DNA of 64,000 bases from Tetracentron sinense (Eukaryota > Streptophyta > Magnoliopsida > Trochodendrales > Trochodendraceae), in contig CM026559.1 of the NCBI GenBank assembly GCA_015143295.1, forward strand, positions 17,498,826 to 17,562,825, read 5' to 3'. The notes under the pieces were generated by a model. That model searched no databases, was not told where the DNA came from, and saw only the letters and a program-made list of their open reading frames with translations. Made by a program: the position numbers and the translations under genes. The first letter of the stretch is position 1; every line of letters begins with the position of its first letter. Below, one piece after another: positions 9,726-21,294 of this stretch.

Positions 9726-11435
9726 ATGGTTAGGGAGTATTTTTTGTTTATTTTAAAGGATAATTAAATATATAAATTAATTCATGAGATGCATTTAATT
9801 TTATCTATTTATTAATGCTCATAGTTTTTATCTTATTTGTTCATGAGATGAATAAATAAATAATTATTTTTTATTAAATTATCGAATGAGAGTTGATAAT
9901 GATAATAATTAAATAATTTTAAAAACTATTATAATTATATGTGATATAATTAATTTCGAAATAAATAGTTTATTTTGAAATTTTCTTTTAAATGATTTGA
10001 TCATTTAATATATATTTATTAATTTTTTAAAATAATTGATGAAATATTTTTCCTATAAATAGATTTTATTCGAAAAACTTTTAAACCCTATTTTATGATG
10101 AGATCATATTTAGGATTTCCGATTCTATTAATTTTTTATTTTGATCTTGAATAATAGTAGAACCAATCTTGAATAATAGTAGAACCAATCTTTATGAAAG
10201 GATCTTGCATTCGAGAAAGGATCTTGCATTCAAGAAAAGAATAAAATATTGTAGAGATTTAAGAAAATCCTATCTTATATTTTCAAAAATAATTTTATGA
10301 AAATTGTTTGATGAAAATATAATTGTTTTATTTTCCGGGGTTTGATCTATATGAGATATAAATTTTATTAGGCAAATTGATAATTGTTATCAATTTTTTA
10401 ATCTTATGAAATATCAGAAAAATTACTCCATCACCATGTTGCATCTAATTGTATAAGATTACAGTTATGGGTCAATTTTATTCTATGATAAATTGTTTAT
10501 CATGCATTCATATTAGAGGATAATATGTAGTAGGATTTTGGCAAATCTGTAAAGGGCAGATTTATTCGGTTTCCCTGATAAAGGGTGAATGAAAACTAGT
10601 TTCCCTACTGCCACTTAATTTCCATATTATGCATTGGTCGAGATTCTGTGAAGGAGGATGCTGTGATGATGATCTTGATAAAATAATAAAGGAAGGGATC
10701 GCGAAGGAGTTTGTGAGTTCCCTTTATTCTTATCTCATTTTCTTGAATCCATGCATTTTAATTTTCACTGACCCATAGCGATTAATCTCATATGATGTTT
10801 ATTATTGTTTATTATCATGAGATGATACTTGTTTATTTTATCATGAGATGATATCTGTTGTTTATGTTTAATTATTCTGTTGAAATAATTACCCTTAATA
10901 TATCATGTGTATATTGCCCTTAATTATTGTATTATGATCTTCTATCATACACTATGTGATCTTATAGTGAGGAGTGTAAGTAAGCTGACAGGCCAAAGCC
11001 AGGCCCAATTCCTCTCACCTATGTGAAAACATGGTAAAAACTTTATAAACAAATAGTGGGAGCAACAACGCCAAAGCGTGAGCTTTCGCTAAGTGTTTAT
11101 TAGGTTCATGGTAGGTGGGCACATGAATAAGAGATGTCATACAATAACGCCAAAACATGAGTATAACATCTCTTATAGATTAGACAGTAGATCGAATGTT
11201 CTACGATTCACAAGATGAGATCTGTGAAAATGGAGAAGATAGATTTTATCTGCCTATTCAAGGCGATGTGATATTGTGCCCAAAGGCAGGATCACATTAA
11301 GCCGGTGTCTAGGTATTCGATGCCAATATACTTCCTAAATTGGCAATATTATTAGAAACAGACCTATAATCTAATAGTAATTAATGAATTCAATAGATCC
11401 CTAATACTATCTTAATTTTGTCATTTGATTAGATC
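9726..11435 (+). other. Untranslated leader of copia element K
   Basis: About 1.7 kb of AT-rich sequence without a plausible gene, between the PBS and the gag start. Element E has a leader of nearly the same length (24844-26564), though I see no clear extended identity. Around 10980-11330 a less AT-rich part contains GGCCAAAGCCAGGCC and AACGCCAAA motifs, possibly structured RNA. No array of the kind seen in the LTRs is present. Confidence 0.6.
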
Positions 11436-11875
11436 ATGAAAGGCCTTCACCCCTTAATTGATATTCTTCATGATGAGAAGTTAGTTGGAACTAACTATGT
11501 TGATTGGGAATTTAAAATATACCTGGTACTCTCTGCTGAAAAGCTTACCCTATGTCTTACAACTCCTAAACCTATGGTTCTTCAGAATTCAACACCAGAT
11601 CTGTTGGCTGAAGCTGATTTATGGAATCGTTATAATCAGACAGCAAAAGATTGAGTGTTAGCATCATTATCCAATATCATGTATAATCATCATAAGGATA
11701 TGGATAATACTTCTGACATTTTGCAACACCTACATGAGATGTTTGGTGAAGAGAATAAGTCTGCTAAACAAACAGCATTAAGGTCTCTTCTTACCACCGA
11801 GATGAGAGAGGGAACTCCAGTCAAAGAACACGTCATGAAGATGATGGGTTATATTAAAGAACTAGAACTTGTAGC
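11436..11875 (+). pseudogene. Ty1/copia gag of element K, truncated
   Basis: Starts MKGLHPLIDILHDEKLVG and continues, after a TGA stop at 11652-11654, into VLASLSNIMYNHHKDM, LLTTEMREGTPVKEH and MKMMGYIKELELV. This is the conserved N-terminal half of copia Gag (UBN2-type region), close to the gag of element E. Sequence after about 11875 no longer matches gag and belongs to J, so the zinc knuckle and all of pol are missing. Intact Gag forms the virus-like particle that packages element RNA. This copy is dead because of the stop and the truncation. Confidence 0.82.
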
Positions 11876-11950
11876 AGGCTCTTTGCCCTTGTCAGTGCGT
11901 GCTCTTTTCTTAGAGGGCTCCACTGATGCATTCTTCATCCTTGGAGGCAT
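11876..11950 (-). pseudogene. N-terminus of an extra 3' ORF of element J
   Basis: Minus-strand ATG at 11950 opens a short basic, hydrophilic peptide starting MPPRMKNASVEPSKKRAR and running into GKEPATSS before meeting K sequence. It lies about 550 bp downstream of the J pol stop. SIRE-lineage copia elements often carry an extra ORF after pol (env-like or of unknown function), and plant ORFs of that kind often open with a Lys/Arg/Ser-rich stretch like this. Only the first ~25-30 codons survive, so the identity is an inference. Confidence 0.45.
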
Positions 11951-11994
11951 TCTCACACTATTTGGGATTGGTTTTGAGAGATTCGGAAGGGAGT

Positions 11995-12048
11995 TTGGTG
12001 CAGGAGCAATGGAATAGGAGCTTGGTGCAGGAGCAATGGAATAGGAGC
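11995..12048 (-). repeat. 27-bp direct duplication
   Basis: Two perfect, adjacent 27-bp copies beginning TTGGTGCAGGAGCAATGG (11995-12021 and 12022-12048), in the presumed leader of the J 3' ORF. Confidence 0.95.
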
Positions 12049-12137
12049 TTGGAGGGAATGGATTAGGTTTGAAAAAATTCGGATTTGGGGGTTTTTATTT
12101 ACACCCACGACTCAATTCATAGCCGAATTGGGTTTTA

Positions 12138-12330
12138 GTCCTGAATTCGTCACCAAATTGAAGTCAGAAAACCTATTGTTTTGAAATTCGGAATGACTTG
12201 GTCGACGAGGTGAATGAGCCATCCAAATTCGTTGCCGAATTGGGTACAGAAATCATTCTGTTTTCAAATTTACCCAAAGATTCGTCACCGAATTCAAACT
12301 CCAGATTGAATTCGTCGCCGAATTCAGTAT
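12138..12330 (-). repeat. TTCGTCGCCGAATT array internal to element J
   Basis: Five to six variants of ATTCGTCGCCGAATTC or ATTCGTTGCCGAATTG, spaced 25-60 bp, upstream (minus strand) of a TAAATAAA motif and of the 3' ORF start. The same motif forms the promoter-side array in the J 5' LTR (19924-20062). The AT-rich stretch 12331-12507 between this array and pol shows nothing recognisable. Confidence 0.8.
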
Positions 12331-12507
12331 TGAATTTGAGAAATTTATTTTAATTTGATTTTTCAACTACTTTCCTTAAAATTATTGGTTTATTAAAACA
12401 TTCAAAAACATCATAAGACATTCAAATCATAACCAAACAAATTATAACATATCAATTCAAATATTTTTTTAAAAAAATTTTAGATCAAATTTATTCATAA
12501 AGATGAT

Positions 12508-13166
12508 TAGTTTAGCTCATTCAGACTAGTCATACCCAATTCTTTTCTCAAAGCACTAAACTTATCAGATTGAAGGGGTTTGGTAAAGATATCAGCAAGT
12601 TGATTATTTGTATCCACAAATTTCACAATAACATTTCTATTTTACACATGATCTCTTATGAAATGGTATCTTATTTCTATGTGTTTAGTTCTTGAGTGTT
12701 GAATAGAATTTTTAGTCATAGAAATTGCACTTGTATTATCACACTTAATACGAATTTTAGTATAGGAAAGCTTAAAATTTTCTAGCAGTTGTTTCATATA
12801 CAAAGTTTGAGCACAACAAAGTCCAGCTACCATCTACTCAGCCTCAGCTGTGGATAAGGTCACTGAATTTTGTTTCTTGCTAAACCATGAAACAAGAGAA
12901 TGTCCTAGAAAGTGACAAGTTCCACTAGTGCTTTTTCTATCCACTTTGCATCCAGCAAAGTCTGCATCTGAATAGCTTATTAAGTCAAGATTTATGTCTT
13001 TAGGATACCATAAGCCTAAATCAATTATTCCAAGCAAGTATCTAAAAATTATTTTTACAGCAATTAAGTGAGATTCTTTTGGACAAGATTGGAATCTTGC
13101 ACAAATGCAAACATTGAACATAATATTAGGTCTACTTGCAGTGAGATACAAAAGACTTCCAATCAT
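12508..13166 (-). pseudogene. Ty1/copia RNase H and pol C-terminus, element J
   Basis: Translation from 13166 leftwards gives MIGSLLYLTASRPNIMF, the end of the RT connection. RNase H follows: YSDADFAGCKVDRKSTSGTC carries the first catalytic Asp, then STAEAE, CDNTSAISMTKNS and RTKHIEIRYHFIRDHV. An in-frame TAA at about 12640 interrupts it, and another break lies at the STAEAE/MVAG junction. The frame resumes as VIVKFVDTNNQLADIFTKP, the usual copia pol terminus. RNase H removes the RNA strand during reverse transcription. Confidence 0.9.
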
Positions 13167-13957
13167 ACCTCTATAAAGTTTTTCATCAACATTTTACGTT
13201 TTTCATCTTTGTCAAGTTTGGTTGATGGACTCATAGGAGTATCCATTACTTTAGTGTTCTCAATTCCAAACTTTTTAAGCAATTCTTTAGTATATTTAGC
13301 TTGATTAACAAATGTTCCTTATTTAGTTTGCTTAATTTGGAGTCCTAGGAAGAATATTAGTTCTCACATCATACTCATTTCAAATTCTTTTTGTATTGTT
13401 TTAGCAAATATTTTACATAGGGATTTATTAGTTGATCCAAATATAATATCATATCATCATTTTTCGTCATTATAAATAAAGTGCATCAATTTTTCCTCTT
13501 ATGAATCCATTATCAATTAGTAAGCTACTTAGCCTTTCATACCAAGCTCTTGGAGCTTGTTTTAATTCATATAAGGCTTTTGTTAGCTTAAAGACATGAT
13601 CTGAAAATTTGAGTTTTCAAAGCAAGGGGGTTGATTTACATATACTTCTTCATTGATATAACCATTAAGAAATGCACTTTTTACATCTATTTGGAATAAT
13701 TTAAATTCTTTATGACTAGCAAATGCAAGTAGCATTCTTATAACTTCTAGTTTAGCAACCGGGGTAAAAGTTTCATCATAGTTTATGCCCTCCTCTTGGT
13801 TGTAACCTTGAGCTACTAGTCTTGCTTTGTTTTTAATTACATTTCTATTTTCATTCTTTTTATTTCTAAGGACTCATTTTGTGCCAATTATAGATTTATC
13901 ATTTAGTTTTGGTTCTAGATCTCACACTTGGTTTCTATCAAATTGATTTAGTTCATC
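13167..13957 (-). pseudogene. Ty1/copia reverse transcriptase, element J, degraded
   Basis: Sits between RNase H and integrase in the expected copia order (gag-PR-IN-RT-RH). Fragments in different minus frames show the RT start (a stretch equivalent to EELNQFDRNQVWDL), the KARLVAQGYNQEEGINYDET-like segment near 13780-13820 and later pieces. Stops and frameshifts prevent any reading frame longer than about 80 codons. The order and matches place it here; function is lost. Confidence 0.8.
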
Positions 13958-15480
13958 TTACATGGCAATATCCCAAGATTCATCTTCAATAACTTCTAAG
14001 GCATTTTTAGGTTCAATTTGACTTAGGAATGCAAGGTTCATTAGATTTCTTCTTGTTCTCACCTCTTGTTCTATATTACCAAGAATTAAGTCTTTAGGAT
14101 GATCTTTTATTAATTTATAAGCTTTGGAAATTTGATAAGATTCTTCTTCTTCATTTTCTTCCTCATTTTCTATTTCAATGAATTTAGCATTTGATTTTTC
14201 TTTCTCTTGATCATCTTTATTTTCTTTATTAATTTCTAAGTTAGATATTTCTTTTGGAAGATTTTCAATTTCATCATCAAATTCATCATTATTAGAAGAT
14301 TTGTTAAATAGATTTGATTCATCAAATACTGCATGGATTGATTCTTCAACAACTAAAGATTTCAACACTCTATAAGCTTTGCTGTTTGTAGAATATCCTA
14401 AGAAGATTCCTTCTATAGATTTTGCAACAAATTTTTTAAGATGTTGTTTATCATTGAGTATAAAGCATTTATATCCAAACACCTTAAAATAACTTATATT
14501 AGGAATTCTTCCATTGCAAAGCTCATAGGGAGTTTTGTTCAACTTATTTCTTATAACAAGTCTGTTAATTACATAACATGAAGTATTAATGTCTTCAGCC
14601 CAAAAATAGTTAGGTAGCTTATTTTTATTTAGCATAGTTCTAGCCATTTCTTGAAGAGATCAATTTTTTTTTCTACTACACCATTTTGTTGGCGAGTTCT
14701 AGGAGCTAAAAAGTTATGATTATAACCATTTTCATCACAAAAGGACTCTAGCTCTTTATTTTTGAACTCTCCTCCTCTATCACTTCTAATGTTATTAATA
14801 AAGTAACATTTTTTGTTTTAAACTCTTTTGTAAAACTTTTTAAATAGAGAAGGTGCTTCATTTTTATAGAAAATGAATAGTACACAAGAGTTCCTAGAAT
14901 AATCATCCACAATTACAAAAGCATAAGTTTTTCCATCTAGGCTTGCTACTTCATTTGGATCAAAAGGATTCATATGTAAGAGTTCTAAAGGCCTAGTGGT
15001 AGAGAAGATTTTCTTAGATTTGAAAGAAGATTTTATTTGTTTTCCAAGTTGGCTAGCATCACAAATTTTGTCTTTTATAAATTTAGTTTTAGGTAATCCT
15101 TTAACTAATTCATTTTTAGAAAGTTTAGACAAAATATTCATACTAGCATGTCCTAGTCTTCTATACCATAACCAAGTAGTTTCATCCATAGCAGAAAAAT
15201 AGATCATGTTTTGAGATTTAAGCTCATCAAAATCTAAGGTGTAAACATTTTCATTTCTATGTGCTACAAACAGAGTGTTAAGATTATCATTGTCCTTAAT
15301 TATGCAAATATTTGACTTAAAAGAGACATTTAATCCTTTATCACAAAGTTGACTAATGCTAATAAAATTTTGTTTAAGACCATCTACAAGTAATGCATTT
15401 TCAATAAAAACAGATTTATTCTTACCAATGTTACCTATTCCAATGATCTTCCCTTTAGCATTGTCTCCAAATGTAACATG
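13958..15480 (-). pseudogene. Ty1/copia integrase with pre-integrase and protease end, element J
   Basis: From 15480 leftwards: HVTFGDNAKGKIIGIGNIGK (end of the protease/linker), the GAG-pre-integrase block with WLWYRRLGHASMNILSKL, an integrase core with VASLDGKTYAFVIVDDYSR, then a frameshift near 14818. After that come MARTMLNKNKLPNYFWAED, NKTPYELCNGRIPNISYFKV and GIFLGYSTNSKAYRV, followed by an acidic linker rich in Glu and Asn. This is a SIRE-like copia integrase. At least two frameshifts inactivate it. At 15481 it is split from the rest of the protease by solo LTR I. Confidence 0.9.
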
Positions 15481-16856
15481 TGTCGCGACCCAAAATGCCC
15501 TCTAGGAGTTAGGGATACTTTGACTCGTGACCGCCGTATCATACTTCCATATAATACATAAGGCACACATAGAGACCTGTCAGAGTTCCTAGAGATACAT
15601 AACGGAAACAAAAGATATGATGCATAGCGAAAGCCAAAAATACTAAACATAGCGGAAGCAAAGTAAATACTCATATAACTTGGTCCAAACGTGAACCAAC
15701 AAAATACAACTGTATATGTATCCAAAAGGCGGAGTGGACAAGCCCCACTCTCACTTAACAAGTATCATAAGTTTCTAAATATGGTAATCAATAGAAGTCG
15801 AAGTCATGACGCCTATCTAATGAACCATCATCCTGGTAATGATCCATGGAAGGCTCCGGGTCGAAGTACTCCTCTACCCAAGGTTTTGTGCCACACAAAT
15901 CAAAAGGAGCCCGAGCACCTCCCGATGATAACAAATATCGGCTGAGCATGGAATACTTAGCGTATACAAGCTACTAATAATAAAACAATAGTAACATAGA
16001 GCATACGAATCATGAAGAGTGAAATCCTTAAAACATCTTAAAGCATGGAAATCGTGGAATAGTACATATGAAGAAATCCAAAAACCAAAACCGTGTGAGT
16101 CATGCGATAATCATAGCCTTGTGAGTTCTTGTGAGTTCATGGAGTTACTTAGAGTCATTTATGATCCGTAGAGACATAGAGCAAGTACCATAGAGCATAT
16201 CCATAGAGCAAAACATAGAGATCTTAGAGCATTTCATTTGTGATCCTTAGAGCTTGTGAAACAATCTTAGAACTTATCATAGAGTTCTTGTGAGTGTGTA
16301 TCATGATCCTTAGAGCTTGTGAACCAATCTTAGAGATATCATAGAGTTGCTTAGAATAATTCCTTATAAGTCATTTATTGAAAACCCTTTTTTCGTAATG
16401 TGAGAAATCCATGGAAAACACCGGTTCATGCGAGACATGCAAACATATGAGCATATAAGAGTACTAACATGTTTAACCACCCAAAAATCTTAGAGGCATT
16501 TACACAAACACATATAATGCATAATAGTGATATCTTACGTCCAAGTATGAAAACAACACCCTTTCACATCATAACAATTCAAGATATATATAGTATAGAT
16601 TGAGAAGAATAACATTTAGTAACTAGTAGTATTGCAAGATTGGTAGTAGAGTGTATCTACCTTGAAGAAATCAGTGACCTTGGTTCCAAAGGCTTGGAAC
16701 ACTTGAAGAACTTGAGTTCTTTGTTGAGAAATACCACAAGGAAGGAAGGATCTTGATCTTCCTTCAAGCTTGAGCAACAACCTAGCTTCTCCCTTCTTCT
16801 CCCTCTCAAAATAGTGCACAAAGGGTTTCTGAAACCCTAAGGCACAAACCCAACCC

Positions 16857-16864
16857 TTATATAG
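16857..16864 (-). promoter_or_regulatory. TATA box of LTR I
   Basis: Minus-strand CTATATAA followed by GGG, about 50 bp downstream of the palindrome array and upstream of the GGGTTTCAGAAACCC-like leader. Confidence 0.7.
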
Positions 16865-16916
16865 GCAAAGGGTAGTGGCTAAAGTCTTAAACACCCTTAA
16901 TGAAGAAAATCTGCGT

Positions 16917-17107
16917 ATGATCGATCGATTGGTGGTACAGACCGAACGATCGGTGACTGACCAGTCGATTGGTGGTTTCAACCGAGAGATCGGTTGAAAA
17001 CACCCTCTCTAAAATTTTTTTCCCATACAAAAACGTTAACCGTTCGATAGCTACCGAGCGATCGGTATAAGACCGGTCGATCGGAGGTTATTACCGAGCG
17101 ATCTGTG
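16917..17107 (-). repeat. CGATCGATCG palindrome array of LTR I
   Basis: Diverged units such as ATCGATCGATTGGT, ACCGAACGATCGGT, ACCGGTCGATCGG and ACCGAGCGATCGGT. The array is interrupted by the spacer also present in A and B (AAAATTT..CCCATACAAA on the plus strand). Confidence 0.88.
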
Positions 17108-17341
17108 GTCCCCTGTTTTCTGCAAAACCCTGTTTTCACTAATTGAATTTTCTCCAATCCAATTCTAACACTCCTTTTATGCTTAAACACAATCCTTAAG
17201 CATATAATGACCTATTAGAACATGCACGCCATAAATCCAAACACGTATATTAACATAAGGCCCATTAGTGTACAAAACCACACTTGGGCACTATTCACAC
17301 ACTATTCACTGCTTAGTGAAATACGGATTCGGGGTTCTACA

Positions 17342-19150
17342 TCCACCATCCTTTGGAGTGAGTGATGCAAATAGCTTCTTGTTCCCAGTCATATGCCTTA
17401 AGCATCCACTGTCCAGGAACCATGTTGTCTTGAATGTTCTTGACTTGAGACATACCTACACAGCCAATTCAAGTAACTCCATGATACTTTCCCCCTGATA
17501 CCCAAACAGTTTTGGTTGGAACCCAACTTGACTTTTGGGTATTCTTGGGAGGATTAGTTCCCTTGGGAACCCATATCATTCTTGGTCCTTTGTGGTCAGT
17601 TTTGGAAGAAGAAGATGTTCCTTTTGGAACCCAAACTTTTCTAACTATTTTACCATTATAAAATGAGGTAGAAGGTGGAGTTTGGTTACTACTCAATTTA
17701 GTAAAGAAATTTTGATAATCTTTTTGTTTTGAAAAGGTGTTGTAGCCAAGTCCTGCTTTGTTGAAAATGCATCTCTGTTATCCTAAGAGTCTTTCAAAGT
17801 TCTTTTGACCATTTGTGAATGTGAGAATGGTATTAGTCAAGTCTTTGACTTTTGCTTTTAACTCATCACATTCACAAGATGAGTCATGAAGAGAATCTTG
17901 AATTTAATTTAATTTCTTACTCAATTCTTCATTCTCATTCACCAACACACTCTTTTTTTTTTTTTGCAGAATTTCACATGAATGTGTGAGAGTGTGAATT
18001 TCCTTTTTAAAAGATTTATTCAATTTAGCTATTTTACCAAATTCAATATAGAGCTCATCAAATGCCTCTCTTATTTCATTATATGTAAGAGAATTATTTG
18101 GGGAAGAAGTTACCTCATCCTCATTTGCCATGAGGCACAAATTTGCCACATATTCATCACTGGAATCTTCTGACTTGCTTCCTTCTGAGTCATCCCAAGT
18201 AGCCATCATAGCCTTTTTCTTGAATTTTTGGCTCTTCTTGAGTTGAGGGCAGTCAGTCCTTATGTGGCCTGGTTTCTTGTATTCATAGCAAGTGAGAGGT
18301 TCCTTCTTGCTTCATTCAGCCATGGTCACCTCTTTTGAGAACTCCTCTTGTATGATCTCTTTTTTAAGTTCTTTTTATGCTTGAGAAATCTCTTGAACCT
18401 TCTTGCTATCAGGGCAATTTCTTCATCTTCACTGCTGGATTCCTCATCACTATCTTCCACTTGAGTAGTCTTGAGGGCCAGCCCTTTTTTGGCTCTTGGT
18501 TCATCAGGCCATTGATCCTTCATTATGACTTCATGAGTCATTAGAGAGCCCAATAGCTCATCCATAGGCAGCTTGGTGAGATCCTTAGCTTATTGGATTA
18601 CTGTAACTTTTAGAGTCCATTCCTTGGGCAGTGATCTCAGAACTTTTCGCATATTTTCTGCATTTGAATACACTTTACCCAAAGATTTTAGACCATTTAA
18701 AATGTTTGTGAATCTGGTGAACATATCACCAATAGACTCTTCTTTTTCCATTTTAAATAATTCATACTTGTAAACAAGCATGCTTATCTTTTCTTCTTTA
18801 ACCTGGTCAGTCCCTTCATAGGTGACTTTAAGCTTATCCAGATTTCTTTAGCAGAGTCACATCCAGAGACTCTGTTAAATTCCTGAGGACTTAAGGCACA
18901 GTAGAGGTTGCTAATGGCATTGGCATTTATTTGAATGAGCTTAATGTCAGCATCATTCCATTCTTCTTCTACCTTAGGGATTTCAACATCATCCATAATT
19001 TTTGTGGGTAGATGGAGGCCATTAACTATTACTTTCCAGCACTCATAATCTAGAGCTTGGATTTAATACATCATTCTAGTTTTTCAGTGGTTATAATTTT
19101 CTCCATTGAACAATGGAGGTCTGGTGGTTGACTGTCCTTCTCCTAGGCTT
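17342..19150 (-). pseudogene. SIRE-like Ty1/copia gag and protease start, element J
   Basis: From about 19150 leftwards: EGQSTTRPPLFNGENY (typical SIRE gag start), DYECWKVIVNG, then IKLIQINANAISNLYCALS, SIGDMFTRFTNILNGLKSLGK and RKVLRSLPKEW. A zinc knuckle remnant near 18280, an acidic Ser/Asp/Glu-rich region and a Lys/Glu-rich coiled-coil stretch (DELYIEFGKIAKLNKS) follow. The tail has WVPKGT repeats, and then comes the protease with the D-S-G triad in FLDSGCLRHMTG. Several stops and frameshifts are present, including a T-run at about 17953-17967. Gag forms the particle and the protease would cut the polyprotein; both are dead here. Confidence 0.88.
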
Positions 19151-19830
19151 ATTGCAAAAATTAGGTTCTAATACCAATTGTTGGCCACGTAATGACCCTA
19201 AAGGGAAGGTGAATAAGGTTTATGGCAGATTTAAATTTTTATGAACAATAAGTTCAAGATGCGAAATAAATTAAAAAGAGCAGCAAGTAAAACAATAGAA
19301 ATATTGTAAGGAAATGAGAGGAGAGATAAAGAGAGTGCAAACTCAGAATTTGTTCACGAGGTTCAGCAAACCAGCCTACTCCCTGCCTCAAACTCCCAGC
19401 TAGAGGATTCACCACGATTCCTTAATCACACAGACTCCTTTACTAGTGGAGTCCAAACCTTCACAATCTCTCTTACAGGTCAAGATATCACCTTTATAAG
19501 CTCTCCTTTGGGCCAAGCTGAAACCTTTCAAGAACACCACCCTCTCTTGATAAAATTGAAGCAACAGCTTCAGTGCAAGAATCCAAGATTCTTGTATGTT
19601 CTCAATAAATGAGTTTGGATTCTGAAATTCAAAAAAGCTCCTTGAATGAGCTGGATAAGAGTGAAAAATAAACTCTAATAAAGTCTCTCAAATTAAGTTG
19701 GAGTTGAATGAGCTCAAGAGAGATTTTGAGGATTTCTATGAATGTGAGTGTGAAATTAAAAGCAATGAATGAGTGATCAATAGAAGTTATTACAGTGATC
19801 AACGGTTGCTATTAGTTCATAAATGAACTC

Positions 19831-19840
19831 CTTTTATAGT
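19831..19840 (-). promoter_or_regulatory. TATA box of the J LTR
   Basis: Minus-strand ACTATAAAAG followed by GAG, about 85 bp downstream of the palindrome array. Confidence 0.72.
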
Positions 19841-19923
19841 ACTTGATCCAATATAGCCATTGGTGAAGCATTTAATGCGTTTTAACCCGTTGAAAACTAG
19901 CCGTTATAACGAGTTTTCAGTTT

Positions 19924-20062
19924 CAGGCTTGGATTCGTCGACGAAGTGGAGCTCCCACTTGAATTCGTCGCCGAATATAGAAGACAGAATGTAAATTCAA
20001 AATTATTGTCATGACTTCGTCGTCGAATTCAAACTACTCTGAGAATTCGTTGATGAATTCAA
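19924..20062 (-). repeat. TTCGTCGACGAA palindrome array of the J LTR
   Basis: Four variants: GATTCGTCGACGAAG, GAATTCGTCGCCGAAT, CTTCGTCGTCGAATTC and GAATTCGTTGATGAATTC. They lie immediately upstream of the promoter and are unrelated in sequence to the gypsy CGATCGATCG arrays, but match them in position and style. Confidence 0.82.
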
Positions 20063-20525
20063 AGCAATTTTTCTGAATTCTGTCCTGGATCAGATCAAGA
20101 TAATGGAATTGATTTCCTAGGTCAATTAGCTAAGTTTTAACATGATTTTATGATCCCTTAGGGCCTTAGAATGATTTCCAAAAAGTATCCTAGGCTCCTA
20201 TGGTTAATCTATGTCTTGAGCTTTCAACTTTCCAATCTTTTTGAAGACTTTTTACATTAGTCCTAGAGAGTTGATCTAGACTTGTCTTGGGTCTTGTGAT
20301 ACGCTTTTGTCTTCAGGGACCCGACTTGGATTATGGTCTTATTTTGAATCTTCATCTTATATACACTGAGTTGAGCTTCCTTTTGGGTAACATTTCTTCC
20401 TTTTTCATGATTGGAGTACTGTCAAATTTTTGTATTCTAAAATATTCAAGCACTTAAATAGGATTATTAGTACCAAAAATTTCATTTCATTATTATGTTA
20501 TTGTCAAAATTATTAAGGGTACCCA

Positions 20526-21294
20526 TGGTTGTAACCTTGAGGCTAACACCAAGAACTCATAAGAATTGCATAAGTATAAGATCTTGCATATGTCTCCAAG
20601 GATCATAAGTTCACAAGAAAAGGCTCACAAGAAGCTTACAAGAATTTGAAAGCTCACAAGAACTCATAAGAAAACACGAGGCTCATAAGCATTCATAAGA
20701 ATTCATAAGCATGCATAAGACAGTTTTTTTTCCAGGAAAAGAACAAGTTTTAGGAAAGATTTTCCATGACAGAGTTTTTAAGCATGAACTTGTGATTAGT
20801 ATTTCCTTACACACTTGTATGTAATATTATAATTATGATAGCACTGTTAGCTAGTATTTTTTCCTCGCTAAGTATTCCATGCTCAGCCTACTATTACGTC
20901 GGAGGTCAGTTCGACACCCCCAACCCGAAGCCATGGATTGAAGAAGAGTACGAGGAAGAAAAGGATCCGACTATTCCGATGCAGTCACAGGAGGATAGAG
21001 ACCTAGATAGGTGGCCCTATCTAGACTACTGTTAAGTAGAGAGACTGTTTTATATTTTGATAGGTGGGCATGTCCACCTTTATTTTTGTTATGTATGTAC
21101 AAACTTGGAATACAGAGTATATATGGAAAATAAATTTTGGGTTACATTTCGGCACTTTGATTTAAGTTTCCGCATTACTTTATGTTTCCATTGTGTTATG
21201 CCTTGAGTATTATTGTAGGATGGTTTGGTATCAGATACGACACATCACGAGCCAAAGTATCCCTAACTCCGAGGGGGTATTTTGGGTTGCGACA
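20526..21294 (+). mobile_element. Gypsy LTR fragment H
   Basis: The 3' part of an A-type LTR. It has repeated AACTCATAAG or AGCTCACAAG segments (20550-20720), the TATTCCATGCTCAGCC segment, GGTGGGCATGTCCACC and the terminal GGGGGTATTTTGGGTTGCGACA. It is cut on the left by the start of the J LTR, consistent with J having inserted into H. On the right it abuts copia element E inside RNase H. The open frame over 20835-21035 is ordinary LTR sequence (a homologous stretch occurs near 40860-41010), not a gene. Confidence 0.85.

Larger units (their letters stand above)
15481..17341 (-). mobile_element. LTR I (gypsy-type, minus), solo, no target duplication
   Basis: Minus-strand start TGTAGAACCCCGAATCC at 17341, end ...CATTTTGGGTCGCGACA at 15481; 1861 bp. 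It holds a palindrome array, a TATA box and a CT-rich leader but no internal gene region. Removing it joins the J reading frame without gap or repeat (KDGG then HVTFGDN), so the usual 5-bp duplication is absent. Confidence 0.88.
19179..20525 (-). mobile_element. 5' LTR of copia element J
   Basis: Its minus-strand end, ...CGTGGCCAACA, lies next to a degenerate primer site (TTGGTATTAGAACC, 19165-19178). The start is placed at TGGGTACCCTTAATAATTTT (20525) by its TG ends and by the border with H. About 1.35 kb. It contains a TATA box and a TTCGTCGACGAA array. The left boundary at 19179 is firm; the right one is a best guess. No matching 3' LTR is visible near 11875, so J is truncated there. Confidence 0.72.

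Noticed and set aside
9726-11435. Possible host gene or exon in the 1.7 kb stretch before the K gag
   Set aside because: AT-rich, no frame over 60 codons, and a leader of equal length is found in element E at the same place.
20835-21035. 66-codon open frame with an acidic segment as a small gene
   Set aside because: Homologous LTR sequence around 40860-41010 is similarly open; the segment is the conserved GCTGAGTATTCCATGCTC part of gypsy LTRs, found at least eight times in the window.
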